Below are positions 9,378 to 17,763 of a stretch of DNA of 64,000 bases, one piece after another (positions within the stretch are counted from its first letter, which is position 1; every line of letters starts with the position of its first letter). Both the position numbers and the translations under genes were made by a program. The stretch lies in NCBI GenBank assembly GCA_949287305.1, contig CASEFX010000007.1, positions 1 through 64,000 of the forward strand, given 5' to 3'. This stretch comes from an uncultured Sutterella sp. GTDB taxonomy: Bacteria; Pseudomonadota; Gammaproteobacteria; Burkholderiales; Burkholderiaceae_F. Below the pieces are notes generated by a model. It was given only the letters and a program-made list of their open reading frames with translations. It had not been told where the DNA came from and did no database searches.

Positions 9378-10912
9378 CAGGCGAGATTCGTTTCGGGACG
9401 CATGTGCGGGAAGAGCAGCACGTCGCGGATCGTCGAGGCGTTCGTGAGGAGCATCACGAAGCGGTCGATGCCGATGCCGCAGCCGCCCGTCGGCGGGAGA
9501 CCGTACTCGAGCGCGCGGATGTAGTCGGCGTCGTAGTACATGGCTTCGTCGTCGCCGTGGCTCTTGGCGTCGGCCTGGGCCTTGAAGCGGGCGGCCTGGT
9601 CTTCCGGATCGTTCAGTTCCGAGAAGCCGTTGGCCGTTTCGCGGCCGGCGATGTAGAGCTCGAAGCGTTCCGTCATCGTCGGATCCGTGTCGGAAGCGCG
9701 CGCCAGGGGCGAGACTTCGATCGGGAAGTTGATGATGAAGGTCGGCTGGATGAGCTTGGATTCGGCCGTTTCTTCAAAGAGCGCCATCTGCAGGGCGCCG
9801 AGGCCGGCGAATTCCGGCTGCGGTTCGCCGAGGCGGGCGAGTTCGGCGCGCAGGAAGTTTTCGTCCTGCAGCTCTTCGTCCGTGTAGTGCGGCGCGTAGG
9901 TCTTGATCGCTTCAAAGGGCGTCAGACGGGCAAAGGGCTTAGAGAGGTCGATCGTCATGCCCTGGTATTCGATCACGGCGGAACCGGTGGCCTCGATGGC
10001 GACGGTGCGCAGGAGGTTTTCCGTGAATTCCATCTGATCGAGATAGGTCCAGTACGTGCAGTAGAACTCCATCATCGTGAATTCGGGATTGTGACGAACC
10101 GACACGCCTTCGTTGCGGAAGTTGCGGTTGATCTCAAAGACCCGTTCGAAGCCGCCGACGACGAGGCGCTTCAGATAGAGTTCCGGCGCGATGCGCAGGT
10201 ACATGTCCATGTCGAGCGCGTTGTGATGCGTCACGAAGGGCTTGGCGTTGGCGCCGCCCGGGATCGGGTGGAGCATCGGCGTTTCGACTTCGAGGAAGCG
10301 GTGCGCGAGCATGTAGTTGCGGATCGAGGCGATCGCCTTCGAGCGCGTAAGGAAGCGCTGGCGCGACTCTTCGTTCATGATGAGGTCGACGTAGCGCTGG
10401 CGATAGCACATTTCCGTGTCGCAGAGGCCCTTGTGCTTGTCGGGAAGCGGACGGATGTTCTTCGTCATCAGACGCAGTTCGCGCGCGCGGATCGAGAGTT
10501 CGCCGCGCTTCGTGCGAAAGAGCGTCCCCTTGATGGCGACGATGTCGCCGAGGTCCCAGGTCTTGAAGTCGGCGTAGGTTTCTTCGCCGACGTCGGCGGG
10601 CGTGATGAAGTACTGCATTTCGCCCGTGAAGTCGCGCACGGTGGCGAAGCTCGCCTTGCCCATGACGCGCTTGAGCATCATGCGGCCCGAGCAGGCGACT
10701 TCGGGAGCGGCCGCTTCGAGTTCTTCGGCGGTCATTTCGCCGTACTTGGCGCGCAGATCGCCGAAGAGGTCTTCGCGATGAAAGTCGTTCGGATAGGCGA
10801 CGCCCTTTTCGCGCAGGCGAAGAAGCTTGGCGCGGCGTTCCGCGATGATGTGGTTTTCGTCTTCCGCCGCAGTAGCGGCGTTTTGAACTTGTTCTTCGGA
10901 CATGGTTTCCAA
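9377..10912 (-). CDS. lysS: lysyl-tRNA synthetase, class II
   Basis: LysS charges tRNA-Lys. The 511-aa product has the N-terminal OB-fold anticodon-binding domain, motif 2 with [15 protein letters not shown] and motif 3 with [10 protein letters not shown] at the C-terminus, giving the class II LysRS layout at full length. It lies 18 bp after prfB and overlaps the NUDIX gene by one base. The prfB-lysS pairing is widespread in proteobacteria. Confidence 0.97.
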   Translation of the reverse strand: METMSEEQVQNAATAAEDENHIIAERRAKLLRLREKGVAYPNDFHREDLFGDLRAKYGEMTAEELEAAAPEVACSGRMMLKRVMGKASFATVRDFTGEMQYFITPADVGEETYADFKTWDLGDIVAIKGTLFRTKRGELSIRARELRLMTKNIRPLPDKHKGLCDTEMCYRQRYVDLIMNEESRQRFLTRSKAIASIRNYMLAHRFLEVETPMLHPIPGGANAKPFVTHHNALDMDMYLRIAPELYLKRLVVGGFERVFEINRNFRNEGVSVRHNPEFTMMEFYCTYWTYLDQMEFTENLLRTVAIEATGSAVIEYQGMTIDLSKPFARLTPFEAIKTYAPHYTDEELQDENFLRAELARLGEPQPEFAGLGALQMALFEETAESKLIQPTFIINFPIEVSPLARASDTDPTMTERFELYIAGRETANGFSELNDPEDQAARFKAQADAKSHGDDEAMYYDADYIRALEYGLPPTGGCGIGIDRFVMLLTNASTIRDVLLFPHMRPETNLA

Positions 10913-10930
10913 ATCCTTGGGCTAGATTGA

Positions 10931-12047
10931 TCAGGAGGCGGCGCCGACGCCGAGCTTGAGGGAGGCTTCGATGAACTGATCGAGATCCCCGTCGAGAACG
11001 GCTCCGGTGTTGCCGGTTTCCACGTTGGTGCGCAAATCCTTGACGCGCGACTGGTCGAGCACGTAGCTGCGGATCTGGTGACCCCAACCGATGTCGGACT
11101 TCGACTCTTCGAGCTTCGTCTGTTCTTCCATGCGCTTGCGCATTTCGAGCTCGTAGAGCTTGGCCTTCAACTGCTGCATCGCCTTTTCGCGGTTGCGGTG
11201 CTGCGAGCGGTCGTCCTGGCAGATCGTGATGATGCCCGAAGGAACGTGGTGAATTCGAACGGCCGATTCCGTCTTCTGAATGTGCTGACCGCCCGCGCCC
11301 GAAGCGCGGAAGACGTCGATCTTGAGGTCGGCGGGATTGATCTCGATTTCGATCGAGTCGTCGACTTCCGGATAGACGTAGACGGACGTGAAGGACGTGT
11401 GACGGCGGGCGTTCGCATCAAACGGGCTCTTGCGCACGAGACGGTGAATGCCCGTTTCGGTGCGGAGCGTCCCGTAGGCCCATTCGCCTTCGATAAAGAG
11501 CGTGGCGGATTTGATCCCGGCGACGTCGCCGGCGGATTCTTCTTCGAGCGTGACCTTGAAGCCCTTGCGTTCGGCGTAGCGCATGTACATGCGCTCGAGC
11601 ATGCTCGCCCAGTCCTGGGCTTCGGTGCCGCCCGCGCCCGCCTGAATTTCGAGGTAGCAGTTCGACGAGTCCATCGGCTGGTTGAACATGCGCTTGAATT
11701 CGAGCTGAGCGACTTCGCGTTCGATCGCTTCGACGTCCTGACCGACGGCTTCGAGCGTTTCCCAGTCCTCTTCGGCCATGGAAAGTTCAAAGAGGTCGGC
11801 CGCGTCGTTCACACCGGCCGTGAGCCGGTTGAAGCTGCCGACGATGTCGTCCAAGAGCTTCTTTTCCTTGCTGATTTCCTGGGCGTGTTTCGGATCGTTC
11901 CAAAGATCCGGATTTTCCACTTCCCGGTTTACTTCTTCGAGTCGGCGCGCTTTGCGATCGACGTCAAAGATACCTCCGAAGTTCGATCAGGCGGTGGCGC
12001 AGATCTTCCGTCATGTTCTGAATCTGATTGATGCGTTCGACTTCCAT
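10931..12047 (-). CDS. prfB: peptide chain release factor 2 with programmed +1 frameshift
   Basis: RF2 ends translation at UGA and UAA. The gene is in two frames: ATG at 12047 opens 27 codons that end at an in-frame UGA (11966-11964), and the main 329-codon frame follows at +1. The junction is the classic recoding site: an internal GGAGG (11977-11973) just before TAT CTT TGA C. Low RF2 lets ribosomes slip at CTT into the main frame, so RF2 controls its own synthesis. The main frame has the GGQ motif in [16 protein letters not shown]. The full product is about 371 aa. A start at 11920 would be a truncated misreading. Confidence 0.95.
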
Positions 12048-12107
12048 GGAAAACTCTCTGGAAGGGGCCGACAAGAAACGTTCGGCTTCCTTCGGGAAAA
12101 AAATGAT

Positions 12108-12141
12108 GAAAAAAGAAAGGCCGCCCGGCGAACGGGCGGCC
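12108..12141 (-). terminator. terminator downstream of recJ
   Basis: A perfect 9-bp stem GGCCGCCCG/CGGGCGGCC with a short loop is followed on the minus strand by TTTCTTTTTTC. It lies 70 bp after recJ and 60 bp before prfB. Confidence 0.88.
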
Positions 12142-12154
12142 GCGGGAACCTCTC

Positions 12155-12160
12155 ATTATA
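12155..12160 (-). promoter_or_regulatory. consensus -10 element upstream of the recJ/prfB terminator
   Basis: The minus strand reads TATAAT here, with no good -35 at the right spacing. A start site near 12148 would place the hairpin at 12119-12141 at the very front of a prfB transcript. It may drive prfB-lysS through an attenuator or be fortuitous. Confidence 0.35.
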
Positions 12161-12210
12161 GATGGATGGGGGGTTTAAGGTCTGAAAAGACCCGGGTTGT
12201 TGACGGCCGA

Positions 12211-13905
12211 TTAGGATTCCACCGCCTCGACGAGCAGCTGAATGAGGCGCCGTCCGTTGAACTCGTTGATCGTGGGACGGTAGGCCAGGCGCGACGCGGT
12301 GAGAAGCGGGGCGTTGTGTCGGAAGAAGATCCCTTCGAAGCGCTGACCGCCTAATTCGAGTGAAAGCTTGAGGTGCGCGTCCTTCAAAACGGTCTGCCGC
12401 ACGACGCGGAAGTCGTTCGCAAAGAGCGGCGCTTCAAAGCCCTGACCCCAGATGCCGTGCTCGAGCGTCTGGCAGAGGCGTTCGGAAATCTCGTCGGGGG
12501 CGAGTCCGCCGTCGATCAAGACGTTTCGTTCGAAGACGGTCGGATCGGCGTGCTCGGAGACCACCGCCTCAAACGTACGGGCGAAGCGGTCGTAATCCTT
12601 TTCGCGAATGGTGAGACCCGCCGCCATGGCGTGTCCCCCGAAGCGAAGAATGAGGCCGGGCTCGGTCTTCGAGACGAGGTCGAGCATGTCGCGCAGATGA
12701 ATGCCGGGAATCGAGCGCCCCGAACCCTTGAGTTCGCCGTCGGCCGTGCGGGCGAAGGCGACGGTCGGGCGGTGCACCTTTTCCTTGATGCGCGAGGCGA
12801 CGAGACCGACGACGCCTTCGCTGAAGCTCTCGTCAAGAAGCGAGAGCGCGTGCACGCGCTCGATGTCGGCCGCCGCCACCGCGAGGTCCGCGGCGTGCTG
12901 CATTTCCTCTTCGAGTTCGCGCCGTTCCTGATTGATCTGATTGAGCGCTTCGGCGTAGTGGCGAGCCCGGTCGGGGTCGTCCGTGAGAAGACACTCGATT
13001 CCGTACTCCATCGTCGCGAGACGGCCGGCCGCGTTGATGCGCGGTCCGATGCGAAAGCCGAAGTCGCGCGCCGAGGCGTTCCCCATGCTGCAGCGCGCCA
13101 CGTTGAAGAGCGCGGCGATGCCCGGATGCGTGCGGCCCTCGCGGATGCGCTTGAGGCCCTGCGAGACGAGAATGCGGTTGTTTTTGTCGAGCTTCACGAC
13201 GTCGGCCACCGTGCCGAGGGCGACGAGGTCGACGAGTTCGTTGAGGCGCGGCTGCGTCTGCGCGGTAAAGGCGCCTTTGTCGCGCAGTCTCGCGCGAAGC
13301 GCAAGAAGCACGTAGAAGATGACGCCGACCCCGGCGAGCGACTTCGACGGAAAGTCGCAGCCACGCTGATTGGGATTCACGATCGCGACGGCGGGCGGCG
13401 TGTCGTCGGCGGGCAGGTGATGGTCGGTGATGACGACGTCGATCCCGAGCGAGGCGGCGTGCCGCACGGCGTCGGCCGACGAAATGCCGTTGTCCACCGT
13501 GAGGATGACCTGCGGAGGATTCGGGCGCGCGGCGAGCAGATCGACGATCGCGGCCGTGAGGCCGTAGCCGTGGCGAACGCGGTCGGGTACGAAGTAGTCG
13601 ACCGAAAGGCCGAGCGCGCGAAGGCCCCGGATCCCGACGGCGCAGGCCGTGGCGCCGTCGCAGTCGTAGTCGGCGACGATCGTGACGTGCTCACCGCGAT
13701 TTCGCGCGGCGAGCAGACGTTCCGCGGCGCGGTCGATCCCCGTGAGAAGGTTCGGCGCGAGCATGCCGCTCCAGGCTTCGTTGAGGTCTTCGGGCGAACG
13801 GATGCCGCGCGCCGAGAGGGCGCGCGCCACGGGCGGGAGATAACCCGCCGTCGTCAGAACGTTCGCGGCGGTCGGGTCGTAGGGGCGGGTGACGAAGGTC
13901 GTCAT
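12211..13905 (-). CDS. recJ: single-stranded-DNA-specific exonuclease RecJ
   Basis: RecJ degrades single-stranded DNA 5'-3' in recombination and mismatch repair. The protein has the DHH-family motifs: VADYDCDGATA (motif I), VDNGIS, the VITDHHLP box and the later GGHAMAAGL motif of the DHHA1 domain, followed by an OB-like C-terminus. The chosen ATG at 13905 overlaps the upstream stop as ATGA; the frame extends eight codons further, but that part is arginine/glycine repeats without support. The 564-aa length is normal. Confidence 0.95.
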   Translation of the reverse strand: MTTFVTRPYDPTAANVLTTAGYLPPVARALSARGIRSPEDLNEAWSGMLAPNLLTGIDRAAERLLAARNRGEHVTIVADYDCDGATACAVGIRGLRALGLSVDYFVPDRVRHGYGLTAAIVDLLAARPNPPQVILTVDNGISSADAVRHAASLGIDVVITDHHLPADDTPPAVAIVNPNQRGCDFPSKSLAGVGVIFYVLLALRARLRDKGAFTAQTQPRLNELVDLVALGTVADVVKLDKNNRILVSQGLKRIREGRTHPGIAALFNVARCSMGNASARDFGFRIGPRINAAGRLATMEYGIECLLTDDPDRARHYAEALNQINQERRELEEEMQHAADLAVAAADIERVHALSLLDESFSEGVVGLVASRIKEKVHRPTVAFARTADGELKGSGRSIPGIHLRDMLDLVSKTEPGLILRFGGHAMAAGLTIREKDYDRFARTFEAVVSEHADPTVFERNVLIDGGLAPDEISERLCQTLEHGIWGQGFEAPLFANDFRVVRQTVLKDAHLKLSLELGGQRFEGIFFRHNAPLLTASRLAYRPTINEFNGRRLIQLLVEAVES

Positions 13906-14900
13906 GCCGCCTCCGCGTCGTCGACGCACCAGGCTTCGGGCTGAACGTTCGGGCGCTTGAAGAGCGAAAGAAGACCCGATTCGGGCGGCAGAAGCGTCGC
14001 CGACGCCGTGCGCCCGAAGGCGATCGGGAGGAAGCGGTCAAAGCGGGACTTGAGCTTCAGAAGGTCGTCCCAACGCGTGAGCACCTTGGGAAGCGCTTCT
14101 TCCCAGGCTTTGAGGTCGCCCGTGCGGGTCGGGGCGAAGAGGTCGTCGAAGACGACGACGGCGTCTCCCGGAGGCGAGGGTGGCATCGGGCGCGAAAGCG
14201 GCCCGATCGTGTCGGGACGAAGACCCGCCGCGACGGCGAGGCCGCGCACGATCGGGTCGTCCGTCCAGAGGGCGCGGATCGTCGAGGGACGAAGCCGGAA
14301 GTTGGCGCGTCCCGCGTCGGAGAGATGCAGACGAACCTCGCGGATCGGACGAAGCGCCTCTTCGGCCGCTTTGAGGAAGGCCTCGGCCTTTTCGGCGCCT
14401 TCGCCCGCGATGCGGCGCTCCGCGGCCGGAAGGCCCGGGAGGACGGGAGCGGGCGTGGCCTCGAAGGAAAAGTCTTCGGGGCCCGTCAGGAAGAGACGGC
14501 CGTCCCAGCTCTGAAGCCGCAGGCCCTTTGCGAGCGCGACACCGCGCAGCACGTCGAAGACGCGCAGGAATTCGAGTTCCTCGAAGCGGACGGGCTCGAT
14601 GCGCCCCTCTTTTTCCTCGAAGGGCGTGAGAAGCGCCATCGCTTCGCTCAGATGGGGCGCGTCGAAGCTTCGCCACAGAAGCGGGGCGATCGGCGGAAAA
14701 TTGCTCTTCTGACCGAGCACGCGCCACAGCCACACGTAGTGGGCGGCGTGGGCGTGAACGTCGTCGACGAGCGTTTGAAACTTGACGGTTTCGATGCCCT
14801 TGCCGAGTCGTTCGACGAGGGCGCGGCTCTCGGGCGAGAGACGCTCGAAGGCCCCGCGCTCGAGTCGGGCGCCGGGCAGGAGTACGTAACAATTGGACAT
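13902..14900 (-). CDS. conserved hypothetical protein coupled to recJ
   Basis: This 332-aa protein starts MSNCYVLLPGARLERGAF and has no motif I can assign with confidence. It resembles the uncharacterised betaproteobacterial protein encoded just upstream of recJ (COG4255 type, sometimes labelled a phosphoglycerate-mutase-like or regulatory protein); that link is from memory of synteny and is tentative. No signal peptide or membrane segment is visible. The ATG at 14900 is preferred over a start 37 codons upstream, whose extension has no family character. It overlaps recJ by 4 bp and is divergent from lolC/E. Confidence 0.7.
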   Translation of the reverse strand: MSNCYVLLPGARLERGAFERLSPESRALVERLGKGIETVKFQTLVDDVHAHAAHYVWLWRVLGQKSNFPPIAPLLWRSFDAPHLSEAMALLTPFEEKEGRIEPVRFEELEFLRVFDVLRGVALAKGLRLQSWDGRLFLTGPEDFSFEATPAPVLPGLPAAERRIAGEGAEKAEAFLKAAEEALRPIREVRLHLSDAGRANFRLRPSTIRALWTDDPIVRGLAVAAGLRPDTIGPLSRPMPPSPPGDAVVVFDDLFAPTRTGDLKAWEEALPKVLTRWDDLLKLKSRFDRFLPIAFGRTASATLLPPESGLLSLFKRPNVQPEAWCVDDAEAA

Positions 14901-15001
14901 GCGTGTTTCTTGGATGGCTGTGTGTGGCGGAAAGTTTAGCGATCTTGCCGCCGACGTGCATCGTACAATGTCGGCTCTGACGATTACTCGGAAGCTTTCC
15001 C

Positions 15002-16261
15002 GTGAAGACACCCTTTGAACTATTCATCAGCCTCACCTACACGAGAGCGGGGCGGCGGGGCCGCCGCAAAGACCGCTTCATGAGCTTCATCTCCGCGATG
15101 TCGGTGACCTCGATCGCGCTCGGCGTCGCGGCGCTCATCATCGTTCTGAGCGTCATGAACGGCTTTCAGAAGGAAGTGCGCGACCGCATGCTGAGCGTCG
15201 TGCCGCACATCGAGGTGATGGGGCCGCGGGGTGCCCTCAACGACTGGCATCCCCTTGCGGACGCCGTCCTTCAGGTGCCGGGCGTCGTTTCGGCCGCGCC
15301 CTACGTGACCGGACAGGGGCTCCTGAGTTCCGGGCGCACGGTGAGAGGGGCCGTCGTGAAGGGGATCGATCCCTCGGCGGAAGGGGCGGTGAGCGACCTC
15401 GCTTCGCAGCTGCGGGGCGGCGCCGAACTCTCGGTGCTCGAATCCGGAAGCTTCCGCGTGATTCTCGGGCGGGACCTCGCCAACGCGCTTCGGGTGCGCC
15501 CGGGCGACAAGGTGGCGCTGCTCGTGCCCGAAGGCAACATGACGCCGACGGGACTCGTGCCGCGCATGAAGCAGTTCACCGTCGCGGCCCTCTTTCAGAG
15601 CGGCCACTACGAATACGATTCGAGCATGGCCGTCGTGCACGTCGACGACGCGGCCGCGCTCTTTCGAACGGGCGGCCCGCAGGGCCTTCGCGTGAAGACC
15701 TCCGACATGAACGAGGCGCCCGTCATCGCGCAGCGCCTTCTCTCGGTTCTTCCTTCGGGTTTCTGGGCCGTCGACTGGTCGCGGCAGAACCGCACGTGGT
15801 TCGCCGCCGTGCAGGTGGAAAAGCGCATGATGGGGATCATTCTCTTCCTCATCGTTCTGGTCGGGGCCTTCGGGCTCGTGTCGACCCTCGTGATGACGGT
15901 GAAGGAAAAGCGCTCCGACATCGCGATTCTGCGCACGCTCGGCGCCTCGAGCGGCTCGATCATGACGATCTTCGTCGTGCAGGGGGCGATCGTGGGTCTT
16001 CTCGGCGTCGCCGTCGGAACGGCGGCGGGGCTTGCCGTCGCCTACAACGTGGGCGCCATCGTCGAGACGATCGAAGCGCTGCTCGGCGTCGAATTCCTGC
16101 CCAAGGAAATCTACTTCATCTCGTCGATGCCGTCCGATCCGCGCATGAGCGACATCGTGCCGATCGCGGTCTTTTCCTTCCTCTTGAGCCTCGTCGCCAC
16201 GGTCTATCCGAGCTGGCGCGCGGCGCAAACCCACCCTGCGGAGGCCTTGCGCTATGAATGA
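15002..16261 (+). CDS. lolC: lipoprotein-releasing ABC transporter permease LolC/LolE
   Basis: This is the inner-membrane permease of the Lol system, which extracts outer-membrane lipoproteins and hands them to LolA. The 419-aa product has an N-terminal segment PFELFISLTYTRAG, one TM near residues 40-60 (VAALIIVLSVMNGF), a long periplasmic domain and three C-terminal TMs, the FtsX/MacB topology. The start is GTG with a weak ribosome site. Only one permease gene is present before lolD, so this may be the single LolC/E hybrid (LolF type) used by organisms lacking separate C and E. lolD follows with an 8-bp overlap. Confidence 0.9.
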   Translation: MKTPFELFISLTYTRAGRRGRRKDRFMSFISAMSVTSIALGVAALIIVLSVMNGFQKEVRDRMLSVVPHIEVMGPRGALNDWHPLADAVLQVPGVVSAAPYVTGQGLLSSGRTVRGAVVKGIDPSAEGAVSDLASQLRGGAELSVLESGSFRVILGRDLANALRVRPGDKVALLVPEGNMTPTGLVPRMKQFTVAALFQSGHYEYDSSMAVVHVDDAAALFRTGGPQGLRVKTSDMNEAPVIAQRLLSVLPSGFWAVDWSRQNRTWFAAVQVEKRMMGIILFLIVLVGAFGLVSTLVMTVKEKRSDIAILRTLGASSGSIMTIFVVQGAIVGLLGVAVGTAAGLAVAYNVGAIVETIEALLGVEFLPKEIYFISSMPSDPRMSDIVPIAVFSFLLSLVATVYPSWRAAQTHPAEALRYE

Positions 16262-16937
16262 GAAAGATGTGGTGTTGGAGGCGCGGGGCGTCGAGAAGAG
16301 CTACCGCGACGACGCGACGGCGGTCCCCGTGTTGCGGGGGGTGAACCTCGCCGTGCACCGCGGCGAAACCGTGGCGATTCTCGGCACTTCGGGGTCCGGA
16401 AAGTCCACCCTTTTGCACGCGCTCGGCGGACTCGACACGGTCGACGCGGGCGAAGTGACCGTGGCGGGCGAATCGATGACGGGACTCTCCTCGAACGCAC
16501 GCGGAAGACTGCGCAACGCCCACCTCGGGTTCGTGTACCAGTTTCATCATCTTCTTCCCGAATTCACGGCGCTCGACAACGTGGCGATGCCGCTTTGGAT
16601 TCGCCGCCTCCCGAAGGAGGAGGCGAGGGAGCGCGCCCGAAAGCTTCTCGCCGCCGTCGGCCTTTCGCACCGCGAGGATCACCTACCTTCGCAGCTCTCG
16701 GGCGGCGAGCGGCAGCGCGTCGCCATCGCCCGCGCGGTCGTGACCGATCCCGACTGCATCCTGGCCGACGAACCGACGGGTAACCTCGACGAAGAGACCG
16801 CGTCGGCGGTGTTCGACCTCTTTTTGTCGCTCGCGCGAGAAAAGGGAACCGCAATCGTGATCGTGACGCACGACCGCTCGCTTGCGGCCCGCTGCGACCG
16901 CACGGTCACGCTCCTTTCGGGACGAATTCATGAGTGA
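16254..16937 (+). CDS. lolD: lipoprotein-releasing ABC transporter ATPase LolD
   Basis: This is the ATPase of the Lol complex. The 227-aa product has Walker [10 protein letters not shown], the family-typical Q-loop context [16 protein letters not shown], the signature [14 protein letters not shown] and Walker [12 protein letters not shown]. It overlaps both the permease gene (8 bp) and tatD (8 bp), so the three genes form one translationally coupled unit. Confidence 0.96.
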   Translation: MNEKDVVLEARGVEKSYRDDATAVPVLRGVNLAVHRGETVAILGTSGSGKSTLLHALGGLDTVDAGEVTVAGESMTGLSSNARGRLRNAHLGFVYQFHHLLPEFTALDNVAMPLWIRRLPKEEARERARKLLAAVGLSHREDHLPSQLSGGERQRVAIARAVVTDPDCILADEPTGNLDEETASAVFDLFLSLAREKGTAIVIVTHDRSLAARCDRTVTLLSGRIHE

Positions 16938-17718
16938 AGTCGGCTGGATCGACACGCACAACCACCTGCAGGTCGACATCTTCGACGAGGACGTCGAAGC
17001 GCTGTGGGAGCGGGCAAAAAGCCTCGGTGTAAAGGACGCCGTCATCACGGCGGGCTGCGCGGCGGATTGGGATCGGGTGGTGTCGCGGGCGCAAAAGTTG
17101 CAAATTCACTACACCTTGGGTATTCATCCGCTATATGTCGACCGATCGATGGATGAAGACTTGGATCTCCTCTGGGAGAGGCTCAACCGAGCGCTCGACG
17201 ATCCTCTTTTCGTCGGTATCGGCGAAATCGGACTCGAAGAGAACCCGCAAATGCGGGATGAGGCGTTCTTCGCCCGACAGCTAGACTTCGCCGCGAAGCT
17301 TGCATTGCCGGTGTCCGTGCACGTGCGAAAGACCGCCTCCCGGGTGCTCAAGTATCTGCGGCGCCGCCGCGGTGTCACGGGCGTCATCCACGCCTTCAAC
17401 GGTTCCGACGTCGAACGCGAGGCCTTCCTCTTGCTCGGCTTCCGACTGGGATTCGGAGGCGCCGCGACCTACGAGGGGAGCCGCCGCATCCGCCGACATC
17501 TCACCGAGGTGCCGGACTGGGCCTGGGTGCTCGAAACGGATGCGCCCGACATGCCGTCCTCCGCGAGGCGGGACCGGGGCGAACTGCGCACCGAACCCGC
17601 GGATCTGGCCGAATACGGCCGGCTCGCCGCGGCGCTTCGGGGGATCAGCCTCGAGGAGGCCGCACGTCAGAGCACCGACAATGCGCGAGCTGCTTTTCCG
17701 CGGCTGACCGGACCATAA
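16930..17718 (+). CDS. tatD: TatD family metal-dependent hydrolase
   Basis: TatD-type proteins are metal-dependent TIM-barrel nucleases or deoxyribonucleases. Putative ligands are visible in order: DTHNHL near the N-terminus, GEIGLE, VHVRK, IHAFNG and ETDAPDM. The start is ATG 16930 inside the end of lolD; an earlier frame would overlap lolD by more than 50 bp. The 262-aa length is normal for the family. In related Burkholderiales the neighbourhood usually continues with comEC, which is absent here. Confidence 0.9.
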   Translation: MSEVGWIDTHNHLQVDIFDEDVEALWERAKSLGVKDAVITAGCAADWDRVVSRAQKLQIHYTLGIHPLYVDRSMDEDLDLLWERLNRALDDPLFVGIGEIGLEENPQMRDEAFFARQLDFAAKLALPVSVHVRKTASRVLKYLRRRRGVTGVIHAFNGSDVEREAFLLLGFRLGFGGAATYEGSRRIRRHLTEVPDWAWVLETDAPDMPSSARRDRGELRTEPADLAEYGRLAAALRGISLEEAARQSTDNARAAFPRLTGP

Positions 17719-17763
17719 ACAATTGACAGGCGGCCGCTCTTTTCCAACGAAAAGGAGACCGTC

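Noticed and set aside
9008..10930. A 640-codon rightward open frame opposite lysS
   Set aside because: It is the antisense shadow of lysS and the NUDIX gene in GC-rich sequence; the product is a His/Arg/Val-rich string with no family character.
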